Source of the DNA: Calocera cornea HHB12733 | Taxonomy: Eukaryota > Basidiomycota > Dacrymycetes > Dacrymycetales > Dacrymycetaceae | Reading direction: 5' to 3' | DNA: 12,254 nt | NCBI GenBank assembly: GCA_001632435.1 | Contig: KV423956.1 | Location: forward strand, 46,926 to 59,179 | Shown here: positions 1 through 5,041 of the stretch, in pieces | Numbering within the stretch: position 1 is the stretch's first letter | How the letters are laid out: the number at the start of each line of letters is the position of its first letter | The notes under the pieces: generated by a model | Database searches by the model: none | Seen by the model: only the letters and a program-made list of their open reading frames with translations | What the model was told of the DNA's origin: nothing | Position numbers and translations under genes: made by a program

Positions 1-89
1 CCAGCACCAGCACCAGCACCAGCACCAGCACCAGCACCAGCACCAGCACCAGCACCAGCACCAGCACCAGCACCAGCACCACCAGCACC
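1..89. repeat. AGCACC/CCAGCA hexamer microsatellite array
   Basis: A nearly perfect six-base array (CCAGCA repeated, about 13 units to position 80, then one 3-base slip) fills the left edge and continues out of the window. Read in the frame starting at base 3 it encodes Ser-Thr dipeptides, continues open past the array and stops at 168-170. In the frame starting at base 1 it encodes Pro-Ala and stops at 136-138. The same hexamer encodes the Ser-Thr tail of the gene at 273-2159, so the array could be the 3' coding end of another gene or of a related copy. It cannot be assigned to a gene from this window. Confidence 0.9.
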
Positions 90-134
90 CCCGCTGCCGG
101 CCCCAACGACCTCGACCGCCCCCCTCCCCCTCCT

Positions 135-170
135 CTAGCCGTGGTCCTCCTTAGGAGGTTACCCGGCTAG
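135..170. repeat. Strong imperfect hairpin upstream of orphan gene
   Basis: CTAGCCG (135-141) pairs with CGGCTAG (164-170), GGT (143-145) with ACC (161-163), and CCTCC (146-150) with GGAGG (154-158). The loop is TTA, with one small bulge on each side, giving about 15 paired bases in 36 nt. It lies about 100 bp upstream of the ATG at 273. Its function is unknown; it may be a promoter or 5' UTR structure or a mobile-element remnant. Confidence 0.7.
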
Positions 171-272
171 AAGCTGCTCGCTGCCGTAACAGGCAGTGAG
201 TAGCGTGGAGCTCACCCTCCCTCCCTCCCTCCCTCGAATGCCCGTAACAAGGCGTTTGACGTCTGTGAAAGC

Positions 273-2159
273 ATGCCGTTCGCGACAGCCCGTACTGGGC
301 TTCGCTTCGGTCCGTCAGAGGAGTCTGCGCGTTCGGAAGGGTCAGAGCTGGAGCAGACGGCCGCTCAAGGTACGTTTGTATTGCCTTCTACCGTATCTAC
401 CTGGGCTGACCGATCTACAGCAGCAACAACCAAAACGGTTGAGCAACTGCTCGCCGCTCCGGCCACCCGACGACTCGACTTTGCTCCCCACCTGGACAGC
501 GTTCGGAAGGACTGGGAGGAGTCTGCCATCCTCTCGGTCGAGCTGGTTCACCTCCTGCAGTACACGGCACCTGCTCGAACTCCGGAGCAGGCCGTCGAAG
601 ACCGCCAGTTCCTCACCTGGCTCAAGCGCGCGGTGTCCGGCAACTGCGTTACCGGACACGACATCCCCTGGGCTGCGAACGAGCACTCTGCCTGTCTCTG
701 GGCACGCTCAAATGAGGACTGGACGGTTTTCGCCCAACCGTACAATGCGGACTGGCCGCACAGGCCGTACTGCGAAGGTCCCCCAGCTCACCCGCTCAGC
801 TCGAAGGCGTGGTGGGTTATCCTCCTCAGGAGCGCCTTCTCCCCATCCAGCCCGGACAAGAACGCCGTGGGCGTCATCCACCCCCGATGGGTGGCCCTCC
901 TCAAAGCGGCACACGCCCACTTCCTCGCTCTCGCCGAATGGCGCCTCTTGCACGTCCCTGGTGCCGAAGTCCGTCGGATCTACGATCCCCTCCGCTCAAA
1001 GTGGGCTGCCCTCTTCGACTGGGATCACCTCTCCCGCCCTCTGACGTACGAACAGTGTGCCCAGGTCTGGCTGATTGCGCAGTGCAAGACGCGAGACCTG
1101 CTCGGCATGCTGAACTACTTCGACTCGCACTTCCTCCGCCACATGCCGCGCACGCTCGAGAACGCGCCCTGGGTCTTCAACTTCGTCGGAGTGCTCGAAT
1201 CCTCCATTCCCTCCGAAACCGAGCGCAGGGTGCTCATTCGCGATGGCGTGCCCATCCTGGAAGCTGTCTATGACGACAGCAAGTCCCGATGGAGCGACAT
1301 TTGCCACACGGACGGCTGGGTGCTCGAAGAACGGCGTACTCTGCGTAAGGAGGGCAAGATGCCGACCTCCTTACCCGTCAACCAGTGTCGGCACCCCGAA
1401 TCCCTTCCTCTCGACAAGCGCAAGTCGGGGGCGCGACCGAACAAGCATGTTCGGCAGGGGATGAAGCGGGCGGAGGCGTCGCCTGTGGCTGCTGCTGCTG
1501 CTGCGGCTGCGGCTGCCGTGCCTGGTGGTGCCATGGCTGCTTCGGGATCGGGGATGGTGCGGAAACGGGTTCTGGAGGCGGCGGAGTTGTACGACGGGCG
1601 AGAAGGGCGAGGGCAGTTGACGGGTGAAGGGCGTCGGCCGGCCCTGTGGTCGGACGACCCTGCGCTCTTCCCTGGAAGGGAGATCCAGCCTATCCCTGAG
1701 GGCAGACAGGGAGGAGCGTCCTCTACGGCGTACGGAGCAGCTCGTCCGAGTGGCAAGACGCCGACCGTGGGACCGGTGACTCCCTGGGAAGCCATCGCAG
1801 AGCCTTATCGCTCGGAGAGGCGCAACGCGTACCTCGCTAAGACGAGCGCCGTCGCCAACGCCCGTCCCAGCACCAGCGCCAGCACCAGCGCCAGCACCAG
1901 CACCAGCGCCAGCGCCAGCACCAGCACCAGCACCAGCACCAGCACCAGCACCAGCACCAGCACCAGCACCAGCACCAGTACCAGCACCAGCACCGTGCTC
2001 GACACCGCCGTCGCCGTTGCCGACGTGCGTACGGGGCAAGGCGTAAATGCCGGCACCCCGCACGTCGCGCACGCCGATCTCTCTCGCAAGAAGAAGAGCC
2101 TCCGTGAATGGACGGCCGGACGACGTGCGCGGGCCCGTCTCGCAAACGACGGGGAGTAG
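273..2159 (+). CDS. Unrecognised protein with C-terminal Ser-Thr repeat tail
   Basis: I do not recognise the family. The ORF encodes 628 aa unspliced, or 611 aa if the likely intron at 370-420 is removed. An in-frame stop at 201-203 and an A at -3 support the ATG at 273, although an upstream exon is possible because a GTGAGT donor lies at 196-201. Residues about 60-360 look globular and rich in Trp and Leu, with segments such as SKAWWVILLRSAF and LFDWDHLSRPLTYEQCAQVW, and no obvious signal peptide or membrane span. Residues about 360-530 are low-complexity and basic, with an alanine run near residues 406-416. Residues 533-574 are 21 consecutive Ser-Thr/Ser-Ala dipeptides, followed by a basic tail (SRKKKSLREW, GRRARAR). 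The long codon-biased frame argues for a real gene, and the repeat-rich setting suggests a fast-evolving or transposon-associated family. No enzymatic motif was identified. Confidence 0.6.
   Translation: MPFATARTGLRFGPSEESARSEGSELEQTAAQGTFVLPSTVSTWADRSTAATTKTVEQLLAAPATRRLDFAPHLDSVRKDWEESAILSVELVHLLQYTAPARTPEQAVEDRQFLTWLKRAVSGNCVTGHDIPWAANEHSACLWARSNEDWTVFAQPYNADWPHRPYCEGPPAHPLSSKAWWVILLRSAFSPSSPDKNAVGVIHPRWVALLKAAHAHFLALAEWRLLHVPGAEVRRIYDPLRSKWAALFDWDHLSRPLTYEQCAQVWLIAQCKTRDLLGMLNYFDSHFLRHMPRTLENAPWVFNFVGVLESSIPSETERRVLIRDGVPILEAVYDDSKSRWSDICHTDGWVLEERRTLRKEGKMPTSLPVNQCRHPESLPLDKRKSGARPNKHVRQGMKRAEASPVAAAAAAAAAAVPGGAMAASGSGMVRKRVLEAAELYDGREGRGQLTGEGRRPALWSDDPALFPGREIQPIPEGRQGGASSTAYGAARPSGKTPTVGPVTPWEAIAEPYRSERRNAYLAKTSAVANARPSTSASTSASTSTSASASTSTSTSTSTSTSTSTSTSTSTSTSTVLDTAVAVADVRTGQGVNAGTPHVAHADLSRKKKSLREWTAGRRARARLANDGE
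370..420 (+). other. Probable 51-nt stop-free intron in orphan gene
   Basis: The segment begins GTACGT after AAG, contains GGCTGAC about 15 nt before its end and finishes CTACAG, matching the other introns in this window. It is 51 nt long and has no stop in the coding frame, so retention or removal both keep the frame. Splicing joins CAA-G to CA-GCA and deletes 17 residues. Confidence 0.75.
1345..1374. repeat. 9-bp perfect inverted repeat inside orphan gene
   Basis: GTAAGGAGG (1345-1353) and CCTCCTTAC (1366-1374) are perfect inverted arms around a 12-nt loop, within the coding sequence. The CCTCCTTA core also resembles the loop side of the hairpin at 135-170. Significance unknown. Confidence 0.5.
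1869..1994 (+). repeat. In-frame AGCACC array encoding (Ser-Thr)n
   Basis: The 126 bases are built of AGCACC hexamers with some AGCGCC variants, giving 42 residues of alternating Ser with Thr or Ala (residues 533-574). Being a multiple of three, it can expand or contract without a frameshift. It matches the hexamer of the array at 1-89. Confidence 0.95.
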
Positions 2160-2243
2160 CGCGCTCCGGCGAGCGGGGGCTACGCTCTGACCTTCCTCCC
2201 CAGCGGCTGCGCCCTGCCCTGCCCTGCCTCCCTGCCGCCGTTC

Positions 2244-2280
2244 GCTCGCGCTCTCCTCCTCCTCCTCCTCCTCCTCGTCG
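2244..2280. repeat. CTC/TCC trinucleotide tract
   Basis: A short CTCCTC-type tract lies between the stop of the orphan gene (2159) and the hydrophobic small ORF (2328). It is a simple polypyrimidine sequence with no coding assignment. Confidence 0.7.
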
Positions 2281-2327
2281 CTCGCGCTCGCCTGCCTCTC
2301 CTCCTTCGCAACCGCCGCCTGCCCGCC

Positions 2328-2516
2328 ATGCTCGCCAACGACCTCGCCGCCGTTCTCGCCGTTCTCCGCTTCCTGCTCTGGGCTTTGCCCATCGTCCTCG
2401 CCGTCCTCGCGTACCTCGCGCTCGCGGCCCTTCAGCTCCTCCTCTGGGTGCTTCTCCCCCTCTTCTGGACCTGCCTGGTGCTCTGCCTCAAGGCAGCCTG
2501 GCCTGCTGACTTCTGA
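2328..2516 (+). CDS. Candidate small hydrophobic membrane protein
   Basis: This is a 62-aa ORF beginning MLANDLAAVL and ending KAAWPADF before TGA at 2514-2516. Residues about 5-55 are almost wholly Leu, Ala, Val, Trp and Phe (for example LLLWVLLPLFW), enough for two membrane spans with a Pro between them. It starts 168 bp after the stop of the upstream orphan gene, on the same strand, and is followed 13 bp later by a canonical intron (2530-2575). That makes a transcript through this region plausible. The family is not recognised. The GC-rich, CTC-repeat setting could also produce a Leu-rich frame by chance, so this is a candidate only. It could instead be 3' UTR of the orphan gene. Confidence 0.3.
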   Translation: MLANDLAAVLAVLRFLLWALPIVLAVLAYLALAALQLLLWVLLPLFWTCLVLCLKAAWPADF

Positions 2517-2529
2517 CAGCCCTTAAATG

Positions 2530-2575
2530 GTAAGTTTTTTATTCTATTTCATTAATGATCTAACAATGACTTCAG
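2530..2575 (+). other. Canonical 46-nt intron with no clear coding exon
   Basis: ATG is followed by GTAAGT, a CTAAC branch site at 2560-2564 and an acceptor at TTCAG (ending 2575). All three signals are consensus. After splicing, the ATG at 2527-2529 would be followed by ACTAGG, so the intron probably lies in an untranslated region. It suggests that transcription from the orphan gene or the hydrophobic ORF runs past 2575. Confidence 0.6.
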
Positions 2576-2731
2576 ACTAGGCGAATTGCCACCCCAAAGC
2601 CCTCCAAACCCCCCCTAATTCCTCTTTTTTCTCTTACTTCTTCTTCAAATGGCCTCTAGTAGTTAGCAAAAACACATTGTCATTCATTTCTAGCTAGTTT
2701 TACATTGTAACTACACTGTCTAACAATGAAA

Positions 2732-2771
2732 CGCGCGCGCGCGACGTTGTCGTACGTCCCGCGCGCGCGCG
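2732..2771. repeat. CG-alternating inverted repeat (cruciform/Z-DNA type)
   Basis: Eleven or twelve bases of alternating CG (2732-2743) face an identical arm at 2760-2771. Inside, GACG (2743-2746) can pair with CGTC (2755-2758) around an 8-nt loop, giving a stem of about 15 bp with a CC bulge. Alternating CG arms favour cruciform or Z-DNA. It lies between the left-hand transcription unit and the convergent kinase relic. Confidence 0.85.
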
Positions 2772-2863
2772 CTCAGTCTGGCCCGGAGCCGGCACTTACC
2801 CGGCACTTCCCCGTGCCCCAGTCCCCCGGCAGTACTCAGCCCTTATGGGGCTGATGTCTGCGT

Positions 2864-2884
2864 ATCAGTGCCGCAGGCACTGAT
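2864..2884. repeat. Perfect 9-bp-arm palindrome at kinase relic breakpoint
   Basis: ATCAGTGCC (2864-2872), a GCA spacer and GGCACTGAT (2876-2884) form a perfect inverted repeat. On the minus strand the kinase-like reading frame loses similarity to its paralogue right at the Trp codon at 2888-2886, next to this palindrome, and stops at 2867-2865 inside it. Confidence 0.8.
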
Positions 2885-3275
2885 TCCAACCCCCCTCTGG
2901 GCGCGCAGTGGGGTATTCTAGCGGATACCTCTCTTGAAATAGCTTGACCACGACAGGGCGTTGTTGCGCCCGACTATCGCCCATCCATGCGACTGCAACC
3001 CATACTTGAGCCCAATAGTTCATTCCAGATCGTAGTGGTCGAAGCAGTTGCAAGGTTAGAGGGGCTTGGCGAATGACGAGGTGAGGCGACGGTGGACGGA
3101 AGCTCAGGAACGGCGGTAAGTTATTGCTCCACTCGGCTGGCGTATTTGTCGAATTAGCAAACCCGGTTTTCTCGATCCCTACTAATATCATATCAGGCTG
3201 AAGGGGAGCCTGCTGTGCTATCCTGTTATCGATGGTCCATTTGGAGAAGAATGACTGAAAGGCAGCGTCGTCCAT
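2865..3275 (-). pseudogene. Truncated protein-kinase-like fragment (N-lobe only)
   Basis: The minus-strand frame of 136 aa is a paralogue of the fragment at 4652-3872. Shared features are LRPLRSG...YWAQVWVA against VQPLQAG...KWSQVWVA, then PVVVKLFQE against RVVIKLFQE. The latter is the beta3 strand of a kinase fold, with its Lys. Similarity ends at a Trp (codon at 2888-2886), and the frame stops inside a palindrome a few residues later. It therefore lacks the alpha-C helix, hinge and catalytic loop. The first 45 residues (from MDDAAFQSFF) do not align clearly with the other copy. The fragment cannot encode a working kinase. It is either a tandem duplicate truncated at 2885 or part of one larger rearranged kinase locus. 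Confidence 0.65.
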
Positions 3276-3378
3276 CCGCGATAAGAGGCGACTTCAAGAT
3301 ACTAGGGAGCGCTGGTCGCAAGGTACGAGGAAAGATAGCTCCCGTTCCAGCCAAGTCCCTATATGAGCGCTCCATATA

Positions 3379-3871
3379 CAGTCAACTCTGTCTAAGCCGA
3401 TCACGTCGGGAGGGGGGGGGTTGCTATTCACTTATAGAGAGTATCGGCTAGCGGAGTTCGGAATCAAGAACATCGGAGTTTGCTTTAAGTCACATGATCC
3501 CGGATATGAGCTAAATTAAGTCACATGATAATGGTGTTAAGGCACTTACAGTGAAAATGTACCCACTTATTAATGCCTTATCTCGCCAAATCAGTTTTCG
3601 GCCATTTGGATGTGGCGACAGGGTCTGTCATGATGTGTACAAACCATTTCCTCTTCTTCTGGAACTTCCAGAAGCCAGGTCTCGGCTCCGAGATCCCCGG
3701 AATAACTCTCTCTAAGTCAATACCACTAGGACAAGGCTGGAATTTGGGTATTGATTATCAGAATATGGGGTGGGGCCAATTTTCCCCCTTTCCCATGTTG
3801 GGAGGGGCAAAATTGTATCGGTTTAGAAGGGATCTTGGCTTAGAGAGTATTGCCTTAAACAGAGTCGACTG
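3379..3871. mobile_element. Tc1/mariner-type MITE (493 bp, TA target duplication)
   Basis: The element is bounded by TA (3377-3378 and 3872-3873). Its ends read CAGTCAACTCTGTCTAAGCC from the left and CAGTCGACTCTGTTTAAGGC from the right. They match at 18 of the first 22 positions and have the CAGT...ACTG termini and TA duplication typical of Tc1/mariner elements. No transposase ORF is present; the longest internal frame, 130 aa, resembles nothing known to me. The interior holds a G9 run (3412-3420), two copies of AAGTCACATGAT (near 3487-3500 and 3519-3530), and an AGAGAGTAT motif near both ends. The left end has an extra foldback, with AACTCTGTCTAAGCCGAT (3384-3401) facing ATCGGCTAGCGGAGTT (about 3446-3461). 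It lies in the minus-strand kinase relic. Confidence 0.8.
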
Positions 3872-4652
3872 TACACGGTTCTCGTGCAGGCAATGGACCC
3901 CAAGTGCAAGGTTCTCGAGCTGTTCATATCAGGATATCAGAATAGCCGTCGGGCGTGACGGGTGAGCCGAACTGACCATCTGACATCGCCGTTGTCGAGT
4001 TTCAGTCAAGTAGAATGAACCGTCATTCATGGCCGTATAGTCACGTCTCAGCGTGTGTCCCGGGATGCGTTCCATAACATGACCACAGACGATCTGTCCA
4101 CAAGGAAGTAGGAACTCACCGCAGCATGAGCCCTTGACTCGCGCACAAAGGAGACCAACGTACCCAGTAGAAGCCATAAGAATGAGGCAATAGAGAGCCT
4201 TGAAGATGATGCAACCGTGCGAATCCCTGTGCTTCATTACCGCGCTGTGCATTCGCACTCCAGGACTGGTATCGCTCGAATGTGATTGGATCCGGAGGCG
4301 GGAAGAGGGGTTCTTGAAAGAGCTTGATCACAACACGATGCTGATACTGAGAAGGGATATCATGCAGCGATGCAACCCATACTTGCGACCACTTGTCTGG
4401 ACCTGCTTGCAGAGGTTGAACTAACGTAACTGAGATTGTCTCGGACTCGCTGGACAAAGTCAAGGCCATTCGATGGCCGTCAGATGGCGACGATACACCG
4501 TATCCATATCGGTGACCTTGGGCGGATTCGGAATTGCAAAGGTCTGTTACCGCGGTGCCTGTCAGGACGTCGTCCTGATCCAACGGATGGTGGTTTGCAA
4601 CGTCGCACTTTCGGTTCAGTTGCTCAATATAAGTGTTGTATGAGGCATGCAT
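3872..4652 (-). pseudogene. Protein-kinase-like gene fragment interrupted by a MITE
   Basis: Three exons on the minus strand keep frame: 4652-4164, 4114-3977 and 3919-3872. The introns are 4163-4115 (GTACGT...GTGAG) and 3976-3920 (GTCAGT...CTGATATGAACAG). The predicted protein has RVVIKLFQE (beta3 Lys), GNEAQGFARL (alpha-C Glu), LQGSLLPHSYGFYW (beta4/5), then FLLPCGQIVCGHVMERIPG (hinge) and LENLALGVHCLHENRV (alpha-E). This order fits the N-lobe and hinge of the kinase-like families expanded in basidiomycetes. The next expected element, the HGD-type catalytic loop, is missing. The MITE begins exactly after the Val codon, and the sequence beyond it (below 3377) shows no clean continuation. The stretch of exon 2 from LRRDY to RCQM is unusual. 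Either the gene was already decayed or a rearrangement came with the insertion. A product, if made, could not be an active kinase. Confidence 0.7.
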
Positions 4653-5041
4653 CCTACCCCTGAGAAGACTAAAACCGTGACGGTGGAGGTCGGGACTGTG
4701 AATGAGTTGAAAAGAAGGGTAGGTTCTGTGCTGCTAGAGGGTTCTCCGTTCCTTCTTAGTTACTTTTTGCTTCTTCTCACATGTATCGAAGAAGCTTTCG
4801 AAGCTTCGAATCGTCGGACGGTCAGATTCGGCGTTCGCTGATCCGCTGATGAGCGGGAGCAACTTGACCGCAGTTCTAAACCGCTGCTGACTCTAGTGTG
4901 CCACCTTACAGCGGTAGCTTTGCATCTCGATCATTGACGCGTTAATTTGTTCAAAATGTCATTCATAGACGTCCTTTGTACAATGCGCAAACTCAGGCTA
5001 ACTTGGTACAATATGTTGATTGCTTTGCGCGTTGATCAGAG
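4653..5041. other. Intergenic region upstream of kinase relic
   Basis: This 389-bp gap separates the start of the kinase-like fragment from the stop codon of the peptide transporter; both are on the minus strand. It is less GC-rich than the flanking genes. It holds a perfect 14-bp palindrome TTCGAAGCTTCGAA (4797-4810) but no convincing ORF. It should contain the 3' UTR of the transporter and the old promoter of the kinase gene. Confidence 0.6.
4797..4810. promoter_or_regulatory. 14-bp palindrome with GAA/TTC units (HSE-like)
   Basis: TTCGAAGCTTCGAA is a perfect palindrome about 150 bp upstream of the ATG of the kinase-like fragment. It contains GAAnnTTC, the arrangement bound by heat-shock factor, but the longer regular HSE spacing is not kept. 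A weak candidate, inferred only from sequence. Confidence 0.3.

Larger units (their letters stand above)
2517..2864. other. Non-coding, AT-rich then GC-hairpin region
   Basis: From 2517 to about 2730 the DNA is AT-rich, unlike its surroundings. It contains the short intron and a repeated 11-mer TCTAACAATGA at 2559-2569 and 2719-2729. From 2731 it becomes GC-rich, with a CG-alternating hairpin, a 9-bp direct repeat CCGGCACTT (2789-2797 and 2800-2808) and a small hairpin CAGCCC/GGGCTG around 2838-2853. No ORF here is convincing. It may include the 3' end of the left-hand transcript and the edge of an inserted or rearranged segment. Confidence 0.6.

Noticed and set aside
1..89. CRISPR-like short repeats
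   Set aside because: It is an uninterrupted hexamer microsatellite without spacers, in a eukaryotic genome.
1371..2089. Minus-strand frames rich in Gly-Ala, Leu-Val or Trp-Cys repeats
   Set aside because: They are antisense readings of the Ser-Thr hexamer array in the plus-strand gene.
2864..2900. Helitron 3' end (hairpin near terminus)
   Set aside because: The palindrome is suggestive, but no CTRR terminus follows at the usual distance and no Rep/helicase gene is present.
3290..3377. Remnant of the kinase catalytic loop beyond the MITE
   Set aside because: One frame has a faint GLGWN-like string, but with stops and no HGD. Too weak to claim continuity of the kinase across the element.
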